Assembly: GCA_014238905.1 (NCBI GenBank)
Contig: JABAAE010000002.1
Span: 425,851-489,850, forward strand
Origin: Planctomycetota bacterium
GTDB taxonomy: Bacteria; Planctomycetota; Planctomycetia; Pirellulales; Pirellulaceae
Direction of reading: 5' to 3'
Length of the DNA stretch: 64,000 nt
The translations under genes and the position numbers were made by a program. Shown here piece by piece: positions 37,253 through 46,975 of this stretch (positions are counted from its first letter, which is position 1; each line of letters starts with the position of its first letter). A model generated the notes under the pieces. It searched no databases, was not told where the DNA came from, and saw nothing but the letters and a program-made list of their open reading frames with translations.

Positions 37253-38047
37253 TTACTCTTCAAAAAATACCAAATCCTCAACATCACCTTCTTCCAGAGC
37301 AGATACCAATCGATCCTCATCCTCGTTACCCAGGCCAAGATGCAGATGCCGCCGCCATCCTTCGGCCAATTCGTAACGCCCCGACATTTCTCCTACCTGC
37401 CGATCAAGTCCCTCTAGCGTATCAAGATAAGAATCAAGTCCCTGGCTGCAATCCAACCATTGCTTTTGGCTGACATGACAGCTGAGAAGCTCTTTTTTTC
37501 GAGCCAACAGGTCACTGGTATCAACAAAAATCTCGGGGACAACTAATTTCCGCAACGGTGTCCGGTTCGAGTAGGGTTGGGCGTGATAAAGACAAACAGC
37601 CTGGGATGTCGGTTCTCGAACAGGCTCCACACTGAAATTTTTCATAGCTCGAGCGAAAGCGCCCGTCACCACCAATCGGGCCGTGTTGGTGTGATCCTCC
37701 ATATAATCTTCAAGCGAATGAGTCAGAATAATCTCTGGCTGAACGTCCCGAATCACCGAGGCGACTTTTGCCAAAGTCGGGCGATCATAAAAAATCGCTA
37801 AATCATCACAGATCGGCTCGTGGAATCGGGCGTTGAGTCGCTTACAAGCGGTGATCGCCTCCAGACGACGAATTTCTGAAGTTTCCTGCCGGTCCGATTG
37901 ATTGGAACCATAACAACCGTTGGCAAGATTCCAGTAATGGACTTCAAAACCGGCATCCTGTAATCGCAGCAGGGTGCCAGCCATCAAAAATTCGATGTCG
38001 TCGGGATGGGCCGCCACGGCCAAGACGCTTTTCATAAGCTGGTCCAT
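37253..38047 (-). CDS. PIG-L/LmbE-family deacetylase
   Basis: A 264-residue zinc-dependent N-acetylglucosamine-deacetylase-like protein. The metal motif AHPDD is at 13-17, with the third ligand His in THSLEDYMEDHTNTAR. It has no signal peptide. Relatives include BshB and MshB, which de-acetylate GlcNAc-malate or GlcNAc-inositol. The bacillithiol or mycothiol partner genes are not here, so the substrate is open. It lies 14 bp downstream of the TIGR03790 gene on the same strand and may be co-transcribed. Confidence 0.9.
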   Translation of the reverse strand: MDQLMKSVLAVAAHPDDIEFLMAGTLLRLQDAGFEVHYWNLANGCYGSNQSDRQETSEIRRLEAITACKRLNARFHEPICDDLAIFYDRPTLAKVASVIRDVQPEIILTHSLEDYMEDHTNTARLVVTGAFARAMKNFSVEPVREPTSQAVCLYHAQPYSNRTPLRKLVVPEIFVDTSDLLARKKELLSCHVSQKQWLDCSQGLDSYLDTLEGLDRQVGEMSGRYELAEGWRRHLHLGLGNEDEDRLVSALEEGDVEDLVFFEE

Positions 38048-38061
38048 TGAGTTATTGGATT

Positions 38062-40143
38062 TTACTGATCCACGTTAGCTTGATCAGCCGCACTAATGTT
38101 GACAAAAAAATTCTGCCCGGTGATGGATCGGTTGTTTTTCGTACCGATCCAATTTAGACGAACCGGGCCAGTCCCCAAAAGCTGACAATTGACAAAGAGC
38201 TTTCCCGAAGCATCCGACCGGCCCACTTCCCGACTATTGTTCCAAACCACCAATTCGGTGTCGCCACCATCAGGAATTAAAAATTCAATCTTCTCATTGG
38301 CAATGTAATTTTTTTTCTGGAGCTCATGATGGAGGAAATCGTTGTTGAATAGACTGTTCCCGTTTTTTACCAACACTCGAAATGATCGGCTGGTCCTATT
38401 TGCTATTGGATCATCGGTGATAGCCACCACCCGAAATTCATAATGGCCGTCGGCAACCGTGGTTGAATCAAATTTTGCTGAGTCGCCAGGCATCATCGTG
38501 GTGACTTTTTTGCCTCTGAAATACAGGTCGTAACCAAAAATTCCGACGGGAGAGTTAGCACCAGCTGTGGCCGATATCTTGATACTTCCCTGAAGGATCA
38601 TCTGATCCTTCACCCCCTGTACATCAAACGTGGGTAGTTTTGCAAACGGCCTGCAGAGCGGGTCCCCCACGATCAAGAGTTGGTAAGGCCCGCGAACCGA
38701 TTGATAAAATGCTTCTGCCAAATTGCAGCCCCGAGAATAGTGCAAATGAATCAAGGGGTGAGGAAATTTATGAGGAATCGTAAAGGGCTCCACCACCGTT
38801 CCACTGGAACCTGCAGCACCGTAACGGATAAATTCCGCAACCGTCGTTTGACCTTGGCCAGGTTTCCCTGTCATGACACCACCGTAACTAGTGAGGTTTT
38901 CACAAATGGCTCCGGGTAAAATGGTGGAATTGGTTTCTGAGAATCGAAAACTGGCAACTCCGGTCATCGCTCCCAAGATATCCTTCTTTGCTTTTGGCAT
39001 CGATTCACTGATGAGCTCCGCCTTGAAGCCGGTTGCCTGCAGTGCTTTCACCGCTTCTTCCATCAGTGGAACGCGAGTTTTGGAGCGGATTTGACTGTTG
39101 GAAACAAAATAAAATGTCCCTTCGGGATGACTTGCATCGGCACCAACACTGCGGGCTAATGCAGCCACAACCTCTTTGACTGAATTGCCTTTCCCACGGG
39201 TGCAGCCCAACATCACCGAAAGAAGAAATCTTCTTCCTTCGGACGGGTTGGTCGTGCGCAGCCCGTTGGGCCGCCAGACATAGCCACCTTTGAAACCAAT
39301 GGTGGGAAGATGAGTCGTCTGTTGCTCGAGCATTTGGTCGACTAACCCGACAAATTGAGAATCTCTGGCAATGGACAGAAAAGCAGGGTCGGACCGGGTC
39401 GACTTGGCCAAACTCCAACCCATCTTGACTGCGGTTGCCAGATGGGAAACCGCATCCTCAGGTTTTCCAAGCATGGCAGAACACCGAGCTGACCAATATT
39501 CCATGACCGGCCTTGGGTGCGTAGACTTTGCCAAACGGCTCGCGATGGCCAAGGCCGCCGAATAATTTTTGTTTTGATAATGGTCCACCAACTGCTGATA
39601 GAGCATTTTTGCTTCACCGGAATAATAATTCGAGAGCACCTCGTCCACCGAATTCCGGTAATAGAAATTAGCATCCGGATGAATAAACGTGTAATCCTCT
39701 TTGAAGACCAGTTGAGCAAAAAAGGTCACCGCATTGAGTGAAGCTACCGGCCGAAAATACTTCGTCAATTCGGCTGGTTTGACCGTTTTGTTGGCATCCG
39801 CCGGCAGCCTGACAGCGGTTGGGAAATCGGATGAATAAACGACGTAGTCGATCTGCCCCATGATTTTCCGCAGCCGCAGCTGTTCAAAAATTGGCGCCAG
39901 AATTATTGATCGACATTCGTCGATGGACATGAATTCCCTCTCTGGAATCCCGGTCAAGTAAATCACGTTTCCCGCTGGAATATCCCTCAGATGGATGTAA
40001 TGGTTAGCGATCGTCAAAGAATCAGATGAATCCTGATTGACAATCAGGGCTACGTTTTCGGCCGATCCGCCGGCTATACAGATTTCTCCACTGGAAATCA
40101 GCACTAAAAAAACTGGAAAAATGTACCGCCGCAAGCAATTCAA
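38062..40143 (-). CDS. TIGR03790 family protein
   Basis: A 693-residue exported protein. The TTG start at 40143 is supported by GGAG eight bases upstream and an in-frame stop just before it. A Sec signal (IFPVFLVLISSGEICIAGG) precedes the family-typical NVALIVNQDSSDSLTIANHYI, RDIPAGNVIYL and YVVYSSDFPTAV. A TPR-like stretch follows (about 160-260), then a region around SYGGVMTGKPGQGQTTVAEFIRYG-type sequence with HLHYSRGCNLAEAF. The C-terminus is Ig-like. The function of TIGR03790 is unknown; it resembles peptidase-like folds only loosely. Confidence 0.87.
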   Translation of the reverse strand: MNCLRRYIFPVFLVLISSGEICIAGGSAENVALIVNQDSSDSLTIANHYIHLRDIPAGNVIYLTGIPEREFMSIDECRSIILAPIFEQLRLRKIMGQIDYVVYSSDFPTAVRLPADANKTVKPAELTKYFRPVASLNAVTFFAQLVFKEDYTFIHPDANFYYRNSVDEVLSNYYSGEAKMLYQQLVDHYQNKNYSAALAIASRLAKSTHPRPVMEYWSARCSAMLGKPEDAVSHLATAVKMGWSLAKSTRSDPAFLSIARDSQFVGLVDQMLEQQTTHLPTIGFKGGYVWRPNGLRTTNPSEGRRFLLSVMLGCTRGKGNSVKEVVAALARSVGADASHPEGTFYFVSNSQIRSKTRVPLMEEAVKALQATGFKAELISESMPKAKKDILGAMTGVASFRFSETNSTILPGAICENLTSYGGVMTGKPGQGQTTVAEFIRYGAAGSSGTVVEPFTIPHKFPHPLIHLHYSRGCNLAEAFYQSVRGPYQLLIVGDPLCRPFAKLPTFDVQGVKDQMILQGSIKISATAGANSPVGIFGYDLYFRGKKVTTMMPGDSAKFDSTTVADGHYEFRVVAITDDPIANRTSRSFRVLVKNGNSLFNNDFLHHELQKKNYIANEKIEFLIPDGGDTELVVWNNSREVGRSDASGKLFVNCQLLGTGPVRLNWIGTKNNRSITGQNFFVNISAADQANVDQ

Positions 40144-40240
40144 ATTAGCCGCTCCATTTCATCAATCTATCGATCTGGGACCGGTGCATTATGAAACCTG
40201 TGACGATTGGATTCCAGCCACAATCTATCGTTCTATGGTT

Positions 40241-41674
40241 TTACTTCAGGGGGACACCAAAATAATCATGGATAAATTCACGTCGATCTTCGGTGTGATT
40301 GGCATAGCGAACCAAAGCCATCAGTTTTTCGCGAGCATAGCGGATTTTCCTCTCAAAAAAATCGCAATCGACAAGCAGTTCCGGCAACGAACCAGTCGCG
40401 TGGATGGGTAGACCCTCTCGATATCCTTCGATCGCACCGAATCTCTCCAGCATGCCCAACGCCGTTTCCAGCCGAAAATCATGCTTGTTCTTGGCATGCA
40501 ATTTTTCCCGTAACCAATCAATGCCAAAAGCGGTGACTTGTTCCGATTCGTTTTCTATAAAATCAAAGACACGAGTATAGAACTCCGGATCCGGATTGCT
40601 CCAACGTATAAATTCCATCTGAGTTTCAAGGTCACTTTGTGAATAGAGCAATTTGCAAAACGAATCTCTTCCATCCCGTCCCGCCCTACCAATTTCCTGA
40701 TAATAAGACTCCATCGAACCGGGAATTTCCGCATGCAGGACAAATCGGATATCCTCTTTATCAATGCCCATCCCGAAAGCATTGGTGGCCAACACAAGAC
40801 ACCCGGTCGTCGTCATGAATTGTTGTTGAAGCATTTTTCGATTTCTAGGATTCAAATCACCGTGGTAAACCAAATGGGGAATCGAATCTTTTCGAAGAGC
40901 TTCGCTGAAACTCTCTAGAATCCGGATCAGGGAAAAGTAGACAATGCCATTCCCGGAGGTATCCACCAATGAATTGTAGGCAGACCGAATTTCCATCAGT
41001 TTTTCATCATCATCCCAAACATGACTTACCTCCAATTTGAGGTTCGGGCGATCAATCCCTTCGCAATATTTTTTAATGACTCCCGGCAGCAAGCCAAGTC
41101 GGCTAACGATATCGTCCTGAACATTGGGTGTCGCCGTTGCCGTTAATGCAATCGTGGTGGGATCGCGGAGACGCTTGCGGATCTCATCCAACCGGGAGTA
41201 ATCCGGACGGAAATCATGCCCCCATTGGCTGATACAATGAGCCTCATCGACCGCTAACAGGCGAATTTCTCTTTTCGCAAGAACGTCCAGGAACTCCGGT
41301 TTCCTAAACCTCTCCGGCGTTACGTACAACAGACAGTATTCCCCCTGCTTGATTTCCCTGTATCGTTTTTCACGCGTTTTCCGATCGAGCGAAGAATTAA
41401 TAAAGGTGGCTGCAATATTTCGGGATCTTAACGAAGCCACCTGATCCTGCATCAGGGCAATCAGTGGAGAAAGGACTAAGGTCAATGGTCGGTTCGGTTG
41501 ATCGGTGGAGTCAAAATAAAGTGCAGGGAGCTGATAGCAAAGCGATTTCCCCATTCCAGTCGGCATCAGCACCAAAGAATGCTGACCGGAGATGGTACGT
41601 TCAATGATCGCTTCCTGAGGGCCACGAAACGAGTCGAAACCAAAGTATTTCTTAAGGAGAGAGCTCGGGTTCAT
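40241..41674 (-). CDS. recQ: RecQ-family DNA helicase lacking the zinc module
   Basis: A 477-residue ATP-dependent 3'-5' DNA helicase. ATG 41674 (MNPSSLLKKYFGF) has CAGGTG upstream; the longer TTG frame is rejected. Walker A PTGMGKS is at 38-44, DEAH at 143-146 (AVDEAHCISQWGHDFRP), with later TATATPNVQDDI and IGRAGRDGRDS (motif VI). The protein ends just after EDRREFIHDYFG, the place where RecQ proteins normally carry C-R-R followed by the CxxCxxC zinc cluster. All four zinc Cys are absent, as are the rest of the RQC and the HRDC domains. It may be a shorter paralogue rather than the main RecQ. Confidence 0.88.
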   Translation of the reverse strand: MNPSSLLKKYFGFDSFRGPQEAIIERTISGQHSLVLMPTGMGKSLCYQLPALYFDSTDQPNRPLTLVLSPLIALMQDQVASLRSRNIAATFINSSLDRKTREKRYREIKQGEYCLLYVTPERFRKPEFLDVLAKREIRLLAVDEAHCISQWGHDFRPDYSRLDEIRKRLRDPTTIALTATATPNVQDDIVSRLGLLPGVIKKYCEGIDRPNLKLEVSHVWDDDEKLMEIRSAYNSLVDTSGNGIVYFSLIRILESFSEALRKDSIPHLVYHGDLNPRNRKMLQQQFMTTTGCLVLATNAFGMGIDKEDIRFVLHAEIPGSMESYYQEIGRAGRDGRDSFCKLLYSQSDLETQMEFIRWSNPDPEFYTRVFDFIENESEQVTAFGIDWLREKLHAKNKHDFRLETALGMLERFGAIEGYREGLPIHATGSLPELLVDCDFFERKIRYAREKLMALVRYANHTEDRREFIHDYFGVPLK

Positions 41675-41845
41675 CACCTGTTTTTTTCTGAGTGAATTTT
41701 TCGCAGCGATTAGGAAAAGGAAATTTGACAAATCAGGGGCAGCAGTTTCCCGTGACCCGTGTTTCCTGTCAATACAAAGCAAAACGCGATTTACTTGCAT
41801 TTTCGTCAAGACGTCGTGGATTCTATAGCATCCCCAAAAAAACCT

Positions 41846-42898
41846 CTAAGGCTTCGTTCCCGATCGGGTAATCCAAAGAAACGGCATCCCTGATTCATCC
41901 ACCCTTAATTCGGCCGCCAGGGCGGGCTTGGATTGCAACAAGGCGGTCCGAATAATTTTCTCGTAAAACGTATTGGTCTTTGCAATGGTAATTTCGATTT
42001 CCGCGAGGTCGACCCCGACACGTGCCAACGTATTCTGGTCGTAGATAAAGGGAACCTTTGTTTTCTTTTCAATGACGTCAAGAACTTCTTTGAGTGGAAA
42101 GTCCTCAATATCGACTTCGGTGTTTTTAAAAAGACTCGGTGCAATTTTTCCCGATCGATCCTGTGGCGGCCAACCTACCGGCCAATGCTCCTTGACATCT
42201 CGGGAGTCGACAATCTGCAGTTGTTGGCCTGAATCATCCACTCGGAAAACCAACCCTAACGGCCTGATGATCGCCGCCATCAGAGTCCCACACGACAACC
42301 CCTTTAACTCTTCCCCAACCGGATTATGCTCGGATAACGTCAGTAGTGTCTTTTCATCAGCGACGATCTTTATTCGGATCTGCGATCGAATCACCTGCAG
42401 GATCTTGGCAACCTGCTGCCCCCTCGTCAGCTCAGGATACGGCTTCCCTAACAGTTGATGCACCTCGACCAATTGCGCGTCCGTCAATCCAAACGCAGCG
42501 TTGGAATCGCTGTTATTAGCAGGCTTGGCAAGGCGTACCTGTTCCAACCAGGTACGAAACCCAGCCACATCCGAAATTGAGAACTCCCGGCCCGGCACCA
42601 CCAATTTTTGGCGTTTGTTAATCCGGCCCACAATCAAAATCAAATCACCTGTTTTTAGGCGTTCCCGCTTGATCGAAGGAGTCAGCTTCGGATTGACCGT
42701 CAACCGAATCCCCGCTACCGGTGTTTTTTTCAGAGCGGAAAGCCATTGCTGCGCAACGCCAACCGGCAACGAGGTTGAATAGGCAATCTCCAGCTTAACG
42801 GTATGATTTTGCGCAGCAGCTTTTGAGCCAGGTACCCAAACGCTGGCAACAACAAAAAAAAACAAAATCTGTTTTCGAAAATGATGCCTATCCACCAA
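41846..42898 (-). CDS. exported protein with secretin-N/STN-like repeats
   Basis: A 350-residue protein with TTG (or GTG 42895) start. Signal peptide residues 1-30 (ILFFFVVASVWVPGSKAAAQ). The C-terminal half has two modules resembling short secretin-and-TonB N-terminal domains (CGTLMAAIIRPLGLVFRVD then LQIVDSRDV; and PLKEVLDVIEKKTKVPFIYD then VDLAEIEITI). Such planctomycete proteins are of unknown role. It follows recQ's promoter region in the opposite order and is probably a single gene. Confidence 0.72.
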   Translation of the reverse strand: MVDRHHFRKQILFFFVVASVWVPGSKAAAQNHTVKLEIAYSTSLPVGVAQQWLSALKKTPVAGIRLTVNPKLTPSIKRERLKTGDLILIVGRINKRQKLVVPGREFSISDVAGFRTWLEQVRLAKPANNSDSNAAFGLTDAQLVEVHQLLGKPYPELTRGQQVAKILQVIRSQIRIKIVADEKTLLTLSEHNPVGEELKGLSCGTLMAAIIRPLGLVFRVDDSGQQLQIVDSRDVKEHWPVGWPPQDRSGKIAPSLFKNTEVDIEDFPLKEVLDVIEKKTKVPFIYDQNTLARVGVDLAEIEITIAKTNTFYEKIIRTALLQSKPALAAELRVDESGMPFLWITRSGTKP

Positions 42899-43200
42899 AT
42901 AATGCCTAGGAGTAAAATGGACCGAATAGATTCGGAACTGACAAAAGTCACGCCCTATTTTGATTGGGGTTCCGCTCCTTAGATTCTCGCAGAAATTGAG
43001 AAAAAGTCATCAATAGCAATGACGACCTATGGCATTGGCGGCATTTCTGGCATTTAGAAAATCAGGACTGGGGGGGGATTCCAGCCCGTGATGGACTCGG
43101 CCAATTCCATCCCGTCAACATCACTGCCGATCCAGAACGACCCGCTCGTTACGAATCCGGGACACCAGTTGGTTTCCAACGCTGGAATTCCATCTGAAAA
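42899..43200. other. intergenic region, nothing clear
   Basis: About 300 bp between two minus-strand genes (the Hpt gene ends at 43201). It contains an 8-G run near 43071-43079. No ORF, hairpin terminator or promoter stands out. Confidence 0.4.
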
Positions 43201-43563
43201 CTACGTTGATCCCTCAAACGAGTCCATCTCCGCAAACATCAAGTCAAGTTGATGTTGAAGATCGGGTAGCAATTCAATTGCCTGTTGAATGGCATCATCA
43301 CCGATCAACCGCTCCATCTCAGCTGCTACCTTTTCGGTCATTTTTCCACCCAAAGTTCTGGCATCCCCTTTGATGGTGTGGGCCAGTCGCTGGGCAACCT
43401 GATTTTCGTTAGCCGCAAGAGCGGCAGTCAACTCAACCAATAGATCAGGAATTTCCTCTGCGGCGGTCTGAATCAAGATTTTCAACAACTCACTGTCACC
43501 ACCGGTATTCAACAACCCAGTTTTAGAATCAAAGATCGTCATAAGGGGTTCATCAGGATTCAT
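43201..43563 (-). CDS. Hpt-domain phosphotransfer protein
   Basis: A 120-residue standalone histidine phosphotransfer protein. His62 in RLAHTIKGDARTLGG is the phosphoacceptor and lies in the helix-bundle signature AHTIKG(x)ART. It would shuttle phosphate between a hybrid kinase and a response regulator. No kinase or regulator gene is near, so it is an orphan. Its ATG overlaps the stop of the small ORF at 43553-43708 (ATGAATCCTGA), so co-translation is possible. Confidence 0.85.
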   Translation of the reverse strand: MNPDEPLMTIFDSKTGLLNTGGDSELLKILIQTAAEEIPDLLVELTAALAANENQVAQRLAHTIKGDARTLGGKMTEKVAAEMERLIGDDAIQQAIELLPDLQHQLDLMFAEMDSFEGST

Positions 43564-43708
43564 CTTCGCTTCTATTCTCCAACTGACGCATCAGGGAAAT
43601 TCGCTCAGCGACCCACCCCGACGCGGTTGAGGTAGTTGCCCGAGAAAACATTCTAACTGAATTTGAAATAGCCGCGGAAAGGGACTCAGAATTTGAGTGC
43701 ACCGCCAT
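43553..43708 (-). CDS. possible small protein upstream of the Hpt gene (51 aa)
   Basis: A 51-codon ORF starting at ATG 43708 (MAVHSNSESLSAA) and ending TGA at 43553. It contains an amphipathic helical stretch (GWVAERISLMRQLENRSED). The last 11 bases overlap the start of the Hpt gene, the classic coupled arrangement. No clear ribosome binding site is visible. It is too short for routine ORF lists. Confidence 0.45.
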   Translation of the reverse strand: MAVHSNSESLSAAISNSVRMFSRATTSTASGWVAERISLMRQLENRSEDES

Positions 43709-43899
43709 ACCATTGCTGTTCTATCAGGACACGCGGAGGGGTAAAGACCATTTTTATCCTAAAATTCGTTTTGATTCTGAAGGTCTTGGAGCCGTTTTCC
43801 TGTTCCCGACCTGATTCACATTCGCCTACAATTGACGGGAATCGAATTGCTCCGGTGTGGGCACGCATTTCCTGTTTCTGATTTGATTCTGGCAAAGGC

Positions 43900-45402
43900 A
43901 TGTTGAAAATCCTGTTTGTATCCAGTGAAATCCATCCATTCGCAAAAACCGGGGGTCTGGCTGACGTCGGGTGCGCTCTCCCGAAAGCCCTTCAATCATT
44001 GGGGCACCAACCGATTGTCTTCATGCCGGCCTACAGATCGGTGATGGAGGGTGACCACCCCATCGAATCGACCGACATCCAGATTCAGATACCGGTTGGC
44101 AATCGTCTGATGAATGGCTCTATCCTGCAGGGGACCCTGCCGCATTCCAATGTTCCGATTTACTTCATTGAGCAACATGAATACTTCGATCGGGAAGGGA
44201 TCTATGGTGGGCAATCTGATTACGAGGACAACTGCGCAAGATTCTCATTTTTCTCTCGTGCCGTGCTGGAAGCCATCAACGTTTTGCATCTGGATGTCGA
44301 TGTCATCCATTGCAACGACTGGCAGACCGGATTGATACCGGCACTGGTCCGGCTGCAAAATCGACCGCTCGGAGTAGATACACAAACCGCATTAATCATG
44401 ACGATCCATAACCTTGCCTATCAGGGTGTCTTCGGCAGAGCGGAGATGCGATCCACCGGACTGGACTGGAAGCACTTTAACTGGCAGGAAATGGAGTTTT
44501 ATGGAAAACTCAATCTTCTCAAGACAGGTTTGGTCTTTGCAGATGGACTATCAACAGTCAGCCCAACCTATGCCAACGAAATCCAAACAACCGAACATGG
44601 CTGCGGACTGGAGTCGTTACTCCGAGATCGAAAGAATGATCTTGCCGGGATCATCAACGGCGTGGATTACAACGACTGGAATCCGGAAACAGATGCATTG
44701 TTGGCATCGAAATTCAGCTCAAGCAATTGGCGGATCGGTAAACCACAATGCAAGGAGGACCTCCAACACATCATGGGCCTCCCTGTTAAATCGGACGCTC
44801 CACTCATTGGGATCATCGGGCGATTAGCGGAACAAAAGGGATGGGACCTGATTATTGAATTAATGAGGTGTTGGCTCCCCGATTCGGAAGTGCAATGGGC
44901 AATCCTGGGGACCGGCGAAGCGAGATTTGAAAAAGAAATCAGTGAACTCGTACAACGCTTTCCGGAGAGAATTTCTGCCCAACTCACTTTCTCCAACGAA
45001 TTGGCACATAAAATTGAAGCTGGGGCAGACATGTTTCTGATGCCCAGTCGTTATGAGCCATGTGGGCTGAATCAACTTTACAGTCTCAAATATGGCACCG
45101 TGCCGATCGTCCGGGCAACAGGTGGGCTCAAAGACTCGGTCACCAATGCGGACCAGGAAGCGGTGACTGCCGGCGAAGCAAATGGATTTTCCTTTTCGGA
45201 ATATTCCGCTGCCGGCATCCAGGATGCGGTTCATCGTGCTGTCCTCACCTATAGCGAACACCAGGAAATCTGGGGAAGAATCGTTGAAACCGGAATGAAG
45301 CAGGATTGGTCCTGGACCAACAGCGCAAGGCACTACGTTGATCTCTATCAATCGACCCTCAGCCAATTATCACCAAAGTCAGTGGACTGCCCCATTCCTT
45401 GA
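43900..45402 (+). CDS. glgA: glycogen synthase
   Basis: A 500-residue ADP-glucose-dependent glycogen synthase (GT5, Leloir GT-B fold). The N-terminal ADP-glucose motif KTGGLADV is at residues 16-23. The Rossmann halves carry HCNDWQTGLIPAL, TIHNLAYQGVF, GIIGRLAEQKGWDLI and the catalytic E-x7-E segment in SRYEPCGLNQLYSLKYG. ATG 43900 has AAAGG upstream. It makes alpha-1,4-glucan storage polymer. No other glg genes adjoin. Confidence 0.96.
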   Translation: MLKILFVSSEIHPFAKTGGLADVGCALPKALQSLGHQPIVFMPAYRSVMEGDHPIESTDIQIQIPVGNRLMNGSILQGTLPHSNVPIYFIEQHEYFDREGIYGGQSDYEDNCARFSFFSRAVLEAINVLHLDVDVIHCNDWQTGLIPALVRLQNRPLGVDTQTALIMTIHNLAYQGVFGRAEMRSTGLDWKHFNWQEMEFYGKLNLLKTGLVFADGLSTVSPTYANEIQTTEHGCGLESLLRDRKNDLAGIINGVDYNDWNPETDALLASKFSSSNWRIGKPQCKEDLQHIMGLPVKSDAPLIGIIGRLAEQKGWDLIIELMRCWLPDSEVQWAILGTGEARFEKEISELVQRFPERISAQLTFSNELAHKIEAGADMFLMPSRYEPCGLNQLYSLKYGTVPIVRATGGLKDSVTNADQEAVTAGEANGFSFSEYSAAGIQDAVHRAVLTYSEHQEIWGRIVETGMKQDWSWTNSARHYVDLYQSTLSQLSPKSVDCPIP

Positions 45403-45607
45403 CATCGCCAATGATTGATATTCCCATTCCTTTGGTAATCGCCAATCCGGATCATTGCAAATTTAAATGACCACCGACGTGGAAACACCTCACCGCCACG
45501 TCATTCAGTCAAAGCCATCCCAATTCAGATTCATCGACATAGATTCCCCAAGAATGTCCTTGTCAGGCTATTCTTGGACGCGCCGGTATTCCAGTCGATT
45601 CAACGAC

Positions 45608-46819
45608 TTACGAAAGTAATCGTTGACTGCGAGGATAGCTTCCCAGTACGGTCAGCTCGCGACAAAATGCCCGGGCCTCCCCAATCACCTCGGCAAACGC
45701 TGGTTCATCCCGATGGCCTTCGGCATCGATAAAGAAGGTGTACTCCCAATTGATACGTCGACTGGGTCGTTTATCGATATGAGTCAGGTTGATCCCCGCT
45801 CTCTTGAACACCGAAAGAACATCCACCAGCGCCCCCGGCCTATCCGGAGCAACAAACATCATGGATGTTTTATCGCTTCCAGAAATTCCGGCGTGTTGCT
45901 TGGAGAGAACCAGAAATCGGGTCACGTTATTAGGGTTGTCCTCAATTCCTGAAAAAAGCACATGTAAACCATATTGCTCACCCGCAAGTTCACTTCCAAT
46001 CGCAGCCGTACCGCAATGCGTATCCCGACCGCACTCCTCCCCAGCCATGCGAGCCGCCGTACCACTACTTTCAACGGCAACCTGTTGGACGGCAGGAAAT
46101 TGGGTTGCCAACCATTTTCGGCAATGCACAAACGACTCCGGACGGGCATAGATCTTTTTGATTTCCTTTGGCTTGCAATTGGCGAGTAGACAACGCCGGA
46201 CCTCTAGCTGCACCTCCGAATAGATCGAAATATTCTCGTGGTATTCCGTAAACGCATCCAGCGTCTCGGCAATACCTCCCCCCGTGGTGTTTTCAATAGG
46301 AACCAGTCCATAATCACAATGACCTCTGGCCACTTCAGTGAACACACCCTCGACCGCCCGTAAATCCTCATACGCCACACTCGACCCAAAATGTCGTACA
46401 GAGGCCAAATGGCTATAGCTTCCTACCGGACCCAAAAATCCAATTCTTAGCGGTTGCTCCAAGTGGAAACTGCCGCTCATCAGTTCCCGGTAGAGCGCTT
46501 CGACTGTTTTGGCGGCAAGAGGTCCCTCGTTTAACGCTTGGACTTTTTTTAAGACTGCCTGCTCACGGTGTGGGGCATAAATAGGCGCTCCCGATTTACG
46601 TTTGATTTTGCCAACATCCACGACCAACTCAGCTCTAGCGTTAGCCAGATGAATCAACTTGGCATCCACATCGTCGATCTTTTTTCTTAATTCATCAAGG
46701 CTGGCGTCATCGCCAACATGATTCGGAATGGCAGGCTTTTTTGGAGAATCGCCTTCAGTTTTCGATTGGGAGTCGTTGGACATGGTGCTTGGATCGATTG
46801 GTAAATGGGAATCCCCCAT
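45608..46819 (-). CDS. pheA: chorismate mutase/prephenate dehydratase (P-protein)
   Basis: A 403-residue fused enzyme for phenylalanine synthesis. The chorismate mutase domain is residues about 40-120 (LDELRKKIDDVDAKLIHLAN, HREQAVLKKV). The prephenate dehydratase has IGFLGPVGSYSH, PIENTTGGGI and the TRF motif in NNVTRFLVL. The C-terminal ACT domain binds phenylalanine for feedback (RPGALVDVLSVFKRAGI, THIDKRPSR). The start is 46819 or, less likely, ATG 46783. It converges with glgA. Confidence 0.95.
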   Translation of the reverse strand: MGDSHLPIDPSTMSNDSQSKTEGDSPKKPAIPNHVGDDASLDELRKKIDDVDAKLIHLANARAELVVDVGKIKRKSGAPIYAPHREQAVLKKVQALNEGPLAAKTVEALYRELMSGSFHLEQPLRIGFLGPVGSYSHLASVRHFGSSVAYEDLRAVEGVFTEVARGHCDYGLVPIENTTGGGIAETLDAFTEYHENISIYSEVQLEVRRCLLANCKPKEIKKIYARPESFVHCRKWLATQFPAVQQVAVESSGTAARMAGEECGRDTHCGTAAIGSELAGEQYGLHVLFSGIEDNPNNVTRFLVLSKQHAGISGSDKTSMMFVAPDRPGALVDVLSVFKRAGINLTHIDKRPSRRINWEYTFFIDAEGHRDEPAFAEVIGEARAFCRELTVLGSYPRSQRLLS

Positions 46820-46880
46820 GCTAAACCGATCGCGCGGTTTTGCCGATAGCTAATCCGCGAGTCCCAGCAGTGCAGCGAGG

Positions 46881-46898
46881 AAAAAGGCTGGCCTTTTG
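46881..46898 (-). terminator. possible terminator after the porin-like gene
   Basis: On the minus strand AAAAGG (46897-46892), loop CCAG and CCTTTT (46887-46882) followed by T form a short hairpin in the gap between the porin-like gene and pheA. The stem is weak (six pairs, mostly A-T). Confidence 0.3.
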
Positions 46899-46975
46899 CG
46901 ATTTCCGAGGGTTGACGCCGGACTACCAGCCCACATTCTGTTTTTTCACCAATACCTCGGACCGACGTAGTTCCT

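Noticed and set aside
45476..45502. GACGTGG/CCACGTC inverted repeat between glgA and pheA
   Set aside because: No T run on either side, so not called as a terminator.
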